A DNA stretch of 64,000 nucleotides. Origin: Siphonodentalium dalli. Taxonomy: Eukaryota; Mollusca; Scaphopoda; Gadilida; Siphonodentaliidae. The position numbers were made by a program, and so were the translations under genes. Where the stretch lies: positions 39,561,503 through 39,625,502 of the forward strand of contig CP136065.1 in NCBI GenBank assembly GCA_032622095.1, given 5' to 3'. Shown here in pieces: positions 20,933 to 31,118 of the stretch; position 1 is the first letter of the stretch; each line of letters opens with the position of its first letter. The notes under the pieces were generated by a model. That model was given only the letters and a program-made list of their open reading frames with translations, was not told the DNA's origin and did not search any database.

Positions 20933-23900
20933 GTATTGAATTATTTTCAAAATTATTTTTAGTATTATTATTGTGTTGATATATTTTGTTGAGTGTCATT
21001 AAATTATTAACTTTTTTTTAAATTGTGCCTTTAATACAGGATTGATAATTTCCAGCTTTTCAGCCGATTCCAGTTTTTTTTCACAAGAATGTTTAAAAAA
21101 AGCTTACTTGAATTGGCCTGGTTCATGCAAAAATAAAAAGATTTTGAAGGGGTGTATGTGGGAGTTAAGATTCCGGCTTTTTTCAATGTTGTGTGTTCTC
21201 ATCCCTGTATATATACCATTTAGTAAAATCTTTTTGACATATTGAAAGTGAGCTATTGCCAACACTCATCATCTGTGGGGATGTCCGCCAACAAGTTCCT
21301 GCCTGGGTTGACCTAGATGGGCCGGACCTATAAAATTTGAAAATGTTTCAGTGAAAATTATGGCCATGCACTGCAGCCAACTTCAAGTTTTGTTCTTTGC
21401 ATCACTGAATCCTTTGGCTCACCCTACAGGCCACATCCCTCATTCAATCATCACCAAATTTCATATGGAACTTCAGGGTGACCTCTAGATGGGAGCATTA
21501 CAATATGAAAATGTTTTAGTTAAAAAACATGGCTGTTGACTGAACAATTTTAAATAAAATACATGGCCACAGGCAGCCATCATTAATTAGGTTTTTTTGA
21601 ATCACTAAATCTTCTGGCATGTTTACAAACCACTTCCTTCATCTAGTTATTACCAAGTCTGATATGGATCTTCTGGTTCTCTTTGCATTACTAAATCTCT
21701 ATGTTCTTCAGTTTTATCAGAATCCATATAATCATATCAAGTTGAGCTACAGACTACAGTGTCATTTTTTTGCAGTGTCTGAAGAATGAGTTAGTGTATG
21801 TAAAGACAGAGCTTGCGCAACTCAAAGCGCAACTTCCTGCCAGTAACAGATCATTATACATGCAAACTGTAAGTATACAAGTATCATTTGTATTAGAAGA
21901 TCATTTTAGCTCTGAGGGAGAACATGATCAATGAAACAAGTAACCCGTAAAGATTTTCAAGATTTTTTGCCTTCTTTTTTATTTGTTAACTGCTATGTTT
22001 ATGCCAGTTCAAATTTTAAGTCACATCTCTGATTGGATTGTCACAAAATATCATATATGTAACATGTTTGGGTTGTCCTCCCGATGGAAAACATCCTATT
22101 TGGGCGGTTGTCTACCAAGTTATATACCAACCAATATTACCCAAGGTTCTCACATTGCCTGTACGTTTTATGGCAAATATATTATTCTGATTTTCATAAT
22201 CAATTTACAATTAAAACAAATTTCAATTATTGATAGAATAATGGTCATTACCAGCCACCAGAAGAAGCACCCGTACCTCAAGCAAAATCATCACTGCCTG
22301 CAAAATCTTCACTTTCACAACACGTACAAGAAAATATGGAAAGTGAAAATAGACAGGTGAGCACAACAATCCATATTACAGTAAAATCTATTTTACTCAA
22401 AAGTAAATTTCTAGAACTTTCCCCACCATTTTGTTAGCCACACAGTATTAACAGGTAAATCTCTATTAAGTGACCTGAGTGTATGATTTGGGTTCACTCA
22501 CATTGAAATAGAGCAGACTTTCATTTTTAGAAAATGAAGGCGCGCATAGTCCCGATCGCTGGGTTTTGGGCTCAGGCGCCAGTTTCTATCAAGATAAAAT
22601 AAACAGCGGATTGCCGGAAATACATTCATAATGCCGCGTAAATTGAATTAGTTAACTCACGATCGATGTCCAGTGAATCTCTTTGATGGTTTAACACTAC
22701 TTAATCCACTATCCATAAGCACAAGTGAATGTTACACACTATGTTTTATATTGTACATGCTACTATATTAATTGTAATTCATAATTATTAATAAAGAATC
22801 AATTTAATACTCCGATTCCATGCTGACAGAATAATATCAACATCTCCTGGCCACGTGGTCTCGCTTTGATTTTCCAGGAATTTATGTGACGTCATAAGCC
22901 ATACATAGAAATCATTCAAATGTATTTTTAGCTTCGAATCATTCAGACAGATAGTGCATTCGACACTGTGTGACCTCAAATAATTTACTGGTGTCGGTGA
23001 TCAAACGTCGGGTGGGTTGATTGACACGCACTGTGAATGGAAAGTTGTGGAATTGGTAACTAGGTCGCGGCACCTTTGATCTCGCGAAACATCATACAGG
23101 CATTCTTGCAACGCGGTAATAAAACGGAAAATGGGACACATTATAAACCAATCTCGTCTGGGTAGACACTGAAAATAGCGTTATCAGGTTCGGCCAACTT
23201 CGCTCTCTGTATTTGGCCTAGGTGCGCTATCGCTCGCTGGTTTTCAATTTCAGGCGCGCGATGGTGCACAAGAGCGATTGCGCGCCTCAAAAATGAAAGT
23301 CTGATAGAGCCTCGATGCGCTTGGCTATATTTCATGCAGTCATAGAAATTATACTGTAACATACACACAGACCATGATACTATAAATTATACTGTAACAT
23401 ACACACAGACCATGATACTATAAATTATACTGTAACATACACACGGACCATGATACTATAAATTATACTGTAACATACACACGGACCATGATACTATAAA
23501 TTATACTGTAACATACACAGACCATGATACTTTTCCATGTATAACATTTATAAATTTGTTAAATTATGGGTAGATCGAACTTGACAGTCCATTTATGATG
23601 AAATTGTTTTGGTCTTAATTCTTTGCAGGAGGTATCTACAAATGATGAAGTATTGGTAAGGGAGGAAGCCACAAATGATGGTGTGCTACTGGGACGAGAG
23701 AATGAGTGGCAGTACTCAACAACGGTTAGTACCTTTAGCAAGTAGATTCAATATATTTTTTATTGATATCACTGGGTGGCCGTTGTGTACTGTTATAGAC
23801 TATACAGTGAAACATGAACATACTATACTGTCAAACTCTCCTTAACCCTTTGGCGAGCAGAACGACATATATGTCGCTGTATGGTTCGCGAGTGAAACAT

Positions 23901-24805
23901 CATATATGTCATTTCAGGAAGTGACATTTTTATGTAGACATACATGTAACTTCAATTCATCATCTGATTATAAATGAATTGTATAGGAGATATTTTAACT
24001 TACTCATGGACGGATGCCATACTCTTTGACTAAATCATTCAGAATGGTCCATAGACTACATTTATATCTTCAGGTTGATGGAGAACCCAAAGTTTCTTTG
24101 GGAGGCAAGGAAGTTTTCCTTACCTCCGGACAAATGGAGGCCATCAACAAACTGAGCGCAGCCTCTTTGAAGCCAAAGAGAATCCTGGATATACTATTTA
24201 CGGCAAGTCACCTGGCTGGATGCTGTGCTTATGGTGGGTCCCATTCCACTAATGAACCTCTCGATGGCAAGGTAGTGGATGCTATCCAAGGTAAGAACAG
24301 AGAAAGATAAGACATTTTATTTTTAAATCAAGGGCCCAAGGGTTAGTAGCAATCAAGTAGATGAAACTCTCAACTTAAAAACAATGATTGTCATGATCAT
24401 CAATAATAATATAAACATAAATCTGTTATTACATAAGGAATATCATACAAGAGTGAATACTGAAGACTCAGATAGTGTACTGAAGTTGGCATAGTCTAGA
24501 GGGAAACTAGCCTTTAATACCCAGGTATCTCATTTGGTATAATGCACTACTTTGTTAAGCCAAATCAACGAACAGTTAACATTTGTAATTAGAATTAATT
24601 TTCCAAACATGTTTTATTTAATTTGTTGAACTTGCTCGTAAAGCAGACTTCTAATTATTGTATTACAGCCTACATGAAGACCATCAGAGGACCGAATGGG
24701 ACACCAGCCATAAGCAGAGCCATGGTGACTAAAGCCATAAACTCCAAATGTTCAACGAGCAGACGCGCGGAAAAGGATAAAAAAAAAGAAGATATTTATG
24801 ATTGA
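19821..24805 (+). CDS. SAMD3-like / coiled-coil / BEN-domain protein, 3' part of a multi-exon gene
   Basis: Six exons on the + strand: 19821-20932, 21776-21868, 22237-22356, 23629-23724, 24074-24290 and 24669-24805. The four phase-0 junctions and the phase-1 junction before the last exon all agree. Exon 1 encodes the SAMD3-like conserved region (HYTVPWEKFTNTLNKKLNQG, PDAFEDRICGTKLGNGYRGL, DSYGCVQWQPDQ) and a Gln/Tyr-rich tail. Exon 2 is coiled coil (VKTELAQLKAQL). Exons 5-6 are a BEN domain (MEAINKLSAASLKPKRILDI LF, INSKCSTSRRAE). BEN domains bind DNA or chromatin partners, so a nuclear role is likely. Exon 1 shifts frame near 20372, 20488, 20585 and 20732, mostly at A-runs: either indel errors or true decay. 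The 5' end, where a SAM domain might sit, was not found. Confidence 0.7.
21330..21730. repeat. GCCATCTTGG-type dispersed repeat within an intron
   Basis: Degraded copies: CATGGCTGTTGACTG, GGCAGCCATCATTAATTAGG, ATCACTAAATCTTCTGGCAT, TTCAGGGTGACCTCTAGATG. Same family as at 15.3 and 60.6 kb. Confidence 0.55.
22508..23312. mobile_element. Terminal-inverted-repeat element in intron 3 of the SAMD3/BEN gene
   Basis: The left end AGAGCAGACTTTCATTTTTA continues with GAAGGCGCGCATAGTCCCGATCGC. The right end mirrors it: GCGATTGCGCGCCTCAAAAA, TGAAAGTCTGATAGAGC. About 800 bp, no transposase; internal frames lack domains. The inverted repeats are imperfect (indels), so it is an old copy. The target duplication is not clear. 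Confidence 0.6.
23345..23531. repeat. 38-bp tandem repeat, five copies
   Basis: Unit ATTATACTGTAACATACACA + C(A/G)GACCATGATACTATAA. Units differ by a single A/G change, and the last copy has a 2-bp deletion. It lies in the intron between exons 22237 and 23629. Confidence 0.9.
23629..23724 (+). CDS. Exon of the SAMD3/BEN gene: acidic linker
   Basis: 96 bp, exactly 32 codons (EVSTNDEVLVREEATNDGVL, ending NEWQYSTT) between CTTTGCAG| and |GTTAGT. Acidic, low-complexity linker leading into the BEN domain; phase 0 on both sides. Confidence 0.65.
24074..24805 (+). CDS. Last two exons of the SAMD3/BEN gene: BEN domain and stop
   Basis: Exon 24074-24290 (VDGEPKVSLGGKEVFLTSGQ, then ILDILFTASHLAGCCAYG) joins exon 24669-24805 (AYMKTIRGPNGTPAISRAMV) in phase 1, the junction restoring an Ala codon. 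The protein ends in a basic tail (SRRAEKDKKKEDIYD) and TGA. Helix order and the terminal INSKC(S/R) motif match the BEN family. No break within the domain, in contrast to the first exon. Confidence 0.75.
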
Positions 24806-24831
24806 ATAATTTATGTCTATTGAAATTTATT

Positions 24832-26065
24832 AGATCATTCCATGAATCTCTACTCTAGCTACACCCGTAGACAGGCCTGGCCTTTTAAGGCGGGCGATCG
24901 CCCTCGCCCGCCTCCGCCCGCCTGAAATTAAAATAAGGAGGGCGCCTATCGCCCTCCTCGCGTAAGTATGCCCGGGCGATCTGAGTAGCAACGTTATTTG
25001 CCGACATACAAGCACGTGGTACAACTGTCATCTCGTTTTTGTATACACAGTTGTCTCGCATTATAAGCGCACACGCTTAATTGCATTGCATCATTCGGAA
25101 CACCGCGCCCTTGACAGTGTAAGTTGTTTACGTCGGAAACTGGCGAGGTGTGCCGATCGACATTTGCATGTGGTACAATTGTTACTTCGGTTTAGAGTTG
25201 TCTTGTTATAGAGTTGTCTCGCATTATTAGCGCACGCGCTTGTTAGTTGTCTTGTTATAGACTTGTCTCGCATTATTAGCGCACGCGCTTGTGTTTTGGT
25301 TTTATATGAAAAATGGCAGACGAAACAGGGAAATCGGGTGAAATTATCCACGTTCGCCTCTGCGAGACTCGGATGATGCTTCACATCATATGGTCAGATA
25401 AAATAGCCCTCCTGGGATAAATTAAGGAGGGCGATCATTGCCCTCCTTCCAATTTCAAAGGGCCAGGCCTGCGTAGAGATCATATTCCACTAGCAGAAAA
25501 CCTGGGAACTTTTTTATGTTGTGACAGGAAGCACATAAAATTGAAAAAAAAACAGCATATGTAATCTATTTCTCAGTTATTGCCGGTTCCCTAATAATGC
25601 ATCATTGTAGATGAAGGTCTTTACTGAAAATTGCGCGATTTAAATGACTTTAAATTGTGAGTGATTTTGCTTTGCTTACAATTATGGAATTTCTAATGGG
25701 TAATTAATTTAATGTTTATTGTGATATCAGCTCACAAAAGTAAAAAAAAGAGCATGCAATTGCAAGCTGAGACTACCCCTAAATGTGAAGTAGATTATTG
25801 AGAAACAAGACCTAATGTGTTTACAAAGAAATTCATCCCCTGCCTTGTTTGATCAATGTTATAAAAGTTCCCTGTTACAACAGGTGAGAACATTTTGTGA
25901 AGTAGTGTTTGGGGGGGGGGGGGCTAGCCCCGGGATGGTCGATCAGACTGATAGGTCTATTCCTTCACCCTGTGATAACATAAAAAAGTTACCAGGTTTT
26001 GTATTGTTGGAACATGATCTCTGCGGGCGTAATCCAGAGTAGATTCATGGCATGATCTACACATG
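24832..26065. mobile_element. Foldback element, copy d, interrupted by a hAT-like MITE
   Basis: The left outer arm AGATCATTCCATGAATCTCT (24832) and right outer arm GTAGATTCATGGCATGATCT (26040-26060) enclose inner arms at 25474 (GTAGAGATCATATTCCACTA) and about 26020 (GGAACATGATCTCTGCGG). A 600-bp element (24872-25471) sits between the left outer and inner arms. A G-run lies at 25914-25923. Confidence 0.75.
24872..25471. mobile_element. CAGGCCTGGCC-terminated MITE (hAT-like)
   Basis: Perfect terminal inverted repeat CAGGCCTGGCC / GGCCAGGCCTG, with further mirrored GGAGGGCGAT/ATCGCCCTCC sub-termini, flanked by CGTAGA on both sides (24866-24871 and 25472-25477). The terminus resembles hAT ends, though hAT duplications are normally 8 bp. 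Internally there is a 47-bp duplication (CTTGTTATAGAGTTGTCTCG ... GCGCACGCGCTTG) and a short ATG-led frame MADETGKSGEIIHV that may be a relic N-terminus. Confidence 0.7.
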
Positions 26066-26325
26066 TATATACTTCAGTATTAAATGTTGCTTTATTGAAA
26101 ACTGTGTTGACTACAATCAATTCCAGTAGTGTTTAGGCGGTATTTGGCTGTGACTGTGATCTACCTATTTTTTTTTGGTGAAATGTACTATTGTGATTCA
26201 CAGAATGTGATCCAAAGAACAGACTATGTGGAGCTATATGTGCTTCATTAATTGTACCATATGTGTGTGATCAATTTCTGTTTGCAGGAATGATTCCACT
26301 ATCATTGTGAACAAATTGTAATATC

Positions 26326-26718
26326 ATGCTTTCAACAGCGGTACCAAAGGCTGAATATTCAGCTAATGTGCTATATTATTACAAATTAATATATATATTA
26401 AAAATTAATCGCACTGGAATCGCTAAATGTGCATGGTGCAACAAGGAAATAAACTATTCCAACGACGGGAAAAAGGCACTCAAACAACACTCAAAAGCAG
26501 TTTCACACGTTCGTCAGAGAAACAACATTAGCTCAAACCAGTCATTGTCAGCAACATTCTATAATCTCAAAATTATTCTGGATGATGGATCTCACAGTGA
26601 TAACAAATCTCCCACTCCTAGTACTTCTAGTAATAATGAAATATGTTCCATGAACAGTCCGGTGTGTCCTTGTCTCTTGTCAGCAGCCATGTGCATTTGT
26701 CTGGAGTTAGACCGCTAG
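26326..26718 (+). pseudogene. BED-type zinc-finger fragment of the hAT gene family
   Basis: The frame contains KINRTGIAKCAWCNKEINYS then DGKKALKQHSKAVSHVRQRN, a C-x2-C...H-x5-H finger. It aligns with the N-terminal finger of the hAT gene at 37005 (KINVAGKVLCIYCGDHIKYG, GKKALHKHASSAKH). The homologous family N-terminus is missing from the hAT gene at 31119, which begins exactly where this fragment leaves off, so this may be its displaced 5' end 4.4 kb away. It ends in a non-homologous tail (PVCPCLLSAAMCICLELDR). Confidence 0.6.
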
Positions 26719-27566
26719 ATGTTAGAATTTATGCAATTTTTCAGGTAAACATATCTGAATGGTCTCATATCGGAAATATATAGAACCATGGTTTGTGAAT
26801 ATATAGGATATATTATGCCAGAGGTGCAAATGGGGGGGGGGGGGGGGGGGGGGGGGGGTGCAGATGGAATTTCCCAAGGTGGACTGTGGACACCCCTCCC
26901 CGAACAGATGGGCCGGTATTATATTAATTTCCCGGGCCGTTTTTTTTTGGCCCAGTCCGCCTCTGGGTACTTACATGCATACTGGATTACACGCATTCGT
27001 CTCTGTCCATCTGTCCACTTTTATTCTCATAAAGATACGGAAAAGATATCCACGGTTTCGACCATGTATAATCCGTCAAGGGGGCAAATGCCACATGACA
27101 GTGGACATATACATGTAGCTCTTGTTTGGTTGTAGGAGAGAACTGATAATTCACATCTGGAGCATTTGGTTTTGTGCACAATATGGAGAAGGATGCAGAA
27201 ATCAATTATATGTCACAATGTGGATCATGATGTATGACCAATATTCAAAATTAATAAATATTTTGTGCTTTGCTTCATTAATTTATAGATGTAAAGCTTA
27301 AATTAAATATTTTTTCTCACCAACAGATGGTCTGAAGGTCTACTTCTGAAGCCGTGGTTTCAAGGAGAATCTTGTTGAAAAGGGCAAAGAAGATGTCCAT
27401 AAAATCAATATGAAGTTGTTGGAGAGAAGGAAAAGGGTGACTACAATGTACAATATAAATATTATGATCTGACAGAGATTGCTATGGATAATGATTATTA
27501 ATGATTATTCAAAATGTATATAATCGCATTGATAACTGCCTCGCTAAATTGAACATTTATAATTAA
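26719..27566. other. Spacer with a long poly-G tract
   Basis: A G-run of about 26 at 26833-26858. A weak exon-like stretch follows the acceptor CACCAACAG at 27327 (KENLVEKGKEDVHKINMKLL) but is broken by stops. Otherwise nothing recognisable. Confidence 0.45.
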
Positions 27567-28240
27567 GTGCAGACGCTACGATTAAAATCGTAAGTGGAGA
27601 AAATCGCAGGTGGAGAAAAGTGACTTGCCCGCAGACGCTACGGTGCTGCGATGTTTGCAGCTACGATTTTATCCACGTGATCAATCACATGATAGCAAAA
27701 TGTTATACCACATTCTCCGAATTATGCAACTAAATACATGTACATGACATGTATCTCAATTTTCTAAACTAACAAGTTGATTTTGAAAGTTCAAGTGAAA
27801 TTGAATATTTTTTATTTTGACATAATTGTTGTACCTGTCAACTCAACAGGCTCAGCTGCCCCAATTGAATTTCAACAATTGCGGCAGCCCTCTACTCCTT
27901 GCCTGATATGTGGTATAGGCCTGCACTCCCTGTCATGCGACATCTCCACCAATGTGGCCTCGTTTTTGTAAGTGCAAGAAGTTTGTAAACTTTGCGCCAT
28001 TTTTTAAATGTTTTCTTTTCGTGGTATTTACAACATGACCAGTGCGACAGTGGTCATGTGACAGCTATGATCGCGCGTGTTGCCAAGGTTGTGCCACGAT
28101 TTTCCTGTCAAAATCAAACAGTGCTTGATCGCTACGATTTGGCTACGATATTGTCGTGGGCATGCGCATTGGATGCTTCCTCCTACGGTTTTCCCCACTT
28201 ACGATTTTAATCGCAGCGTGTGCGGTGGCACTAACCCACT
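27567..28240. mobile_element. Terminal-inverted-repeat element with CGATTAAAATCG sub-termini
   Basis: The left end GTGCAGACGCTACGATTAAA continues ATCGTAAGTGGAGAAAATCG. The right end mirrors it: CGGTTTTCCCCACTTACGAT, TTTAATCGCAGCGTGTGCGG. About 670 bp with no coding capacity. Further ACGATTTT words occur inside both arms. Superfamily not assigned. Confidence 0.65.
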
Positions 28241-28974
28241 TGCAACTGAGTAGATCCTGGGGCATTACTAGTACGACTTTAAATTGGCTTGCTGACTAAC
28301 ACTGGGGGAGATATGACTTATATGAGACTTTGTTTTCGGGAACAAACAAGGTTTTTTGTCTTGTTTATTTACATGCAATTTTGGTTACAAATTAGGATTC
28401 ACATCATTGTACTGCTACTCTTGTTTTGATATCTATCCAAATCCAGAAGATGTATTGCATAAATTTCCTATGATAACCGTCGCTCAGCGTTGCTTGTCTT
28501 TTATCGGAAAACCAATCGATGTGTGTCTTTTAAATGGCTATCCTGTTGGTTTTACACAGTGTATCGTCCAGATGGATATTAGTAACTAAAATAACACGAT
28601 AATATGAATACTGATTTGTCATTGAAACTGCGTTTGAAGGCCTAAGCACGAAGAAAAACCTTGTTTGTCGTTGAAAACAAACCATCTCATATCAAATACA
28701 CACCTTCTCTTTTATCGGAATGTACCGTCTTTTATCCTCACGGCGCAGTTCTCAATGACTACAAGGCATTGAGAGATAGCTGAAATTATCTGCAGTTGGG
28801 AGTACTGTTAAAAGAAATTGGAAGTCTATTGAAATAACCGGTGTCTGTATGTGCGTCCAGAAAATGGATTCCAGAAGATAACTTTAGTTTTGGTTCGACT
28901 GACACTGGAGACTTTCCCCGCATAGCATTTTGATAGTCCGGGGGATTCCCCTACAAATGTCACAATAAATACAC
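28241..28974. other. Spacer, nothing recognised
   Basis: CTTTTATCGGAA recurs at about 28498 and 28712. No exon with splice support. Confidence 0.4.
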
Positions 28975-29560
28975 GGAACACACACTTGTGCGAAGGCTTT
29001 AGTGAATATGGCACGAGTCGATGACGTCTGGAGGCCTCGAGTGCTGATATGGTGTAATCGAACGAGTGTCATATACACCAAAGCCTTCCCACAACCATGT
29101 GGTTCTGTGTTTATTACACACCTACCTCAAGCGATGCCAGATTCACGATAATTCATGTCTTGTAATCCATATGGAACATGTGTGCCATACAGATTTTAAT
29201 TATGGCACGGCCCAACTCGCGGTTTTCTCTCTTTTATTAGGAAAAGGTGTGTAATAAATATGTATTTGTAGTAAATACATACACAGAACCACACACTTGT
29301 GCGAAGGCTTTGGTGAATATGCCACAAGTCGATGACGTCATATAGCACAAGACTCCAGCCTCGAATGCTCATATCGCGAACGAATGTCATATACTTACAA
29401 GCGTGTGGTTCTGTGTTTATTACATATAGTCACACCTACCTCAAACGATGCCAAATTTATGGTAATTCATGTCTTGTAATCCATATGTGTCATACAGATT
29501 TTAATTATGAAATGGCTCGGTTTTCTCCTTTTTATTAGGAACAGGTGTGTAATAAAAAGA
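28975..29560. repeat. Direct tandem duplication, period about 309 bp
   Basis: CACACTTGTGCGAAGGCTTT starts at 28982 and 29291. Both copies continue through AGTCGATGACGTC, ATGTGGTTCTGTGTTTATTA, ATTCATGTCTTGTAATCCAT and a TTTTATTAGGAA.AGGTGTGT end. Within each, CACACAGAACC.../GGTTCTGTG words are inverted, giving hairpin potential. Confidence 0.75.
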
Positions 29561-29660
29561 ATTATTTTTGCCCATGGTTGATGACTGGTTCTAGTACTAG
29601 AAGTCGCATTTTCAGCTTCAAATTAACTTTATTGTGAATGTTTTTCCTTTGTTTTGACAG

Positions 29661-29996
29661 AAACGATTAAATAGGAAGGCCGCGATGGCTAACAAGACGT
29701 CGTGGGGTGAGGCAAAGAAAATTAAGGTCGGAGCAGTCCTCACGAATGATTTCATGAGCAGCGAAGAGGACTGTTCCGACGATGACAAACTCTTTGTGAA
29801 AAGAATGCCGTGGAGGTCGGAAGAATGCACGGCATTCTTCCAACAACTTTACTCAAAGATTGTGTTACAGTCAACACCGCAGTCAATAAAACAGCAAAAG
29901 AAGAGGGTCCGGGACCAAAAAGTGTCAACAAGGGAGCGCCCGGCAAAGATTGAGGCGAGTCAGGAGTGGGCTGTGTGTGGACCAGAATACGTGTAA
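29661..29996 (+). CDS. Terminal exon of a multicopy invertebrate protein of unknown function
   Basis: The acceptor TTGTTTTGACAG ends at 29660; the frame KRLNRKAAMANKTSWGEAKK is open for 112 codons to TAA... at 29994-29996, with AATAAA at 30048-30053. Features: basic N-terminus, acidic patch (SSEEDCSDDDK), and a conserved-looking PWRSEECTAFFQQLYSKI segment. I have seen this arrangement (acidic patch then PWRS...F..L) in multicopy, mobile-element-associated proteins of cnidarians and molluscs, but know no function. The last 35 codons are less protein-like and may follow a frameshift near 29910. Upstream exons not found. Confidence 0.55.
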   Translation, partial: KRLNRKAAMANKTSWGEAKKIKVGAVLTNDFMSSEEDCSDDDKLFVKRMPWRSEECTAFFQQLYSKIVLQSTPQSIKQQKKRVRDQKVSTRERPAKIEASQEWAVCGPEYV

Positions 29997-30047
29997 ATCA
30001 ACACCCTGACTCGTCTCAATCAGGTATTATTGTATTTTTGAGATGTA

Positions 30048-30053
30048 AATAAA
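30048..30053 (+). terminator. Polyadenylation signal AATAAA
   Basis: Canonical hexamer 52 bp after the stop codon of the exon at 29661; placement fits a real 3' end. Confidence 0.5.
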
Positions 30054-30720
30054 TGAAATGTATTAAATCAATGATTTTTTCTCTCGTGATCCCAGAAGTG
30101 GAAAGATTGAGGTTTCTGTCAAGAGTTTAGTTGTGCAACCATATAAAAAGTTAAATCAACTTAAAATTTAAATGTAAGTGAATGTTGAAGGTTTGAATTT
30201 TTTTCTAACTTCTATCTCACCCGATAACTTATTTGGTTCACTTTAGACTGGTGAGTGTCTGATGCAGTTCTCCAGGTCAATAAAACATATGATTGTCATA
30301 TTTATATATTATCCACTTTTGAAAGCTGCTTTTGTTGGTTTTAATGTGCTGTATGGTTAAACTGAATACATTTTTTAGAGCAAAATTGACTCCTTCAAAA
30401 CAACATATACATGTACATGTAGTATGATGTAGATCCAAAAAGCGATCCGACTGTCATTTTGTGATCAGCGAAAATGCTAAAATTTTTAATCTTTATTATA
30501 GCAGTTAACTCGAAAAATGTTCGCCATTCAGAATACAAGTGTCAGGGAACAAAGACAACTAAAATATTTTATTTCCATGTTTCTTTAATATATATGCAGC
30601 ATTCCATACATTTCTCTACCCACTGGAACCAGTACTCTTACCATTGCAGAGGACCGGTTCACAGGGTGGAGGGGGCTAATGTAGGGCAAAAATATATATA
30701 TAGGGGGCTAATAAAGGTGC
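30054..30720. other. AT-rich spacer, nothing recognised
   Basis: No exon or repeat structure that I can support. Confidence 0.4.
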
Positions 30721-31110
30721 ATAAACTGGCGTTTATACCAGAATAAATTTAGCTTCATATATTTATGCACGTTTATTCAGTGAATAAACTGGCGTTTATA
30801 CCAGAATAAATTTAGCTTCATATATTTATGCAAGTTTATTCAGTGAATAAATTTGCATTTATGCATAAACAGGTCGATAACAAATGTGCATAAACGTACG
30901 AATAAATGCCGAGTTTATTCTGTTGAATAAACGTGGGTTTATTCAGTGAATAAATTGTGTATAAATGTCGGCCTTTATTCATGAATAAATTGTGAATAAA
31001 ATGTGCATAAATTTTCGGATTTATGCACATTTATTCAGTGAATAAATTTCTGATTTATCCAGATTTATGCACATTTATCCGGAATTTATGCAATGAATAA
31101 ATTCCAGTTT
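30721..31110. repeat. AT-rich palindromic minisatellite (TTTATTCAGTGAATAAA)
   Basis: Two 63-bp direct repeats (ATAAACTGGCGTTTATACCA at 30721 and 30784) are followed by a run of TTTATTCAGTGAATAAA, GTGCATAAAC and related words. The core word is self-complementary. It lies directly upstream of the hAT gene at 31119. Confidence 0.8.
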
Positions 31111-31118
31111 TCATGCAG

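Noticed and set aside
25091-25384. 97-codon minus-strand frame
   Set aside because: Lies inside the CAGGCCTGGCC MITE and covers its internal 47-bp duplication; no domain.
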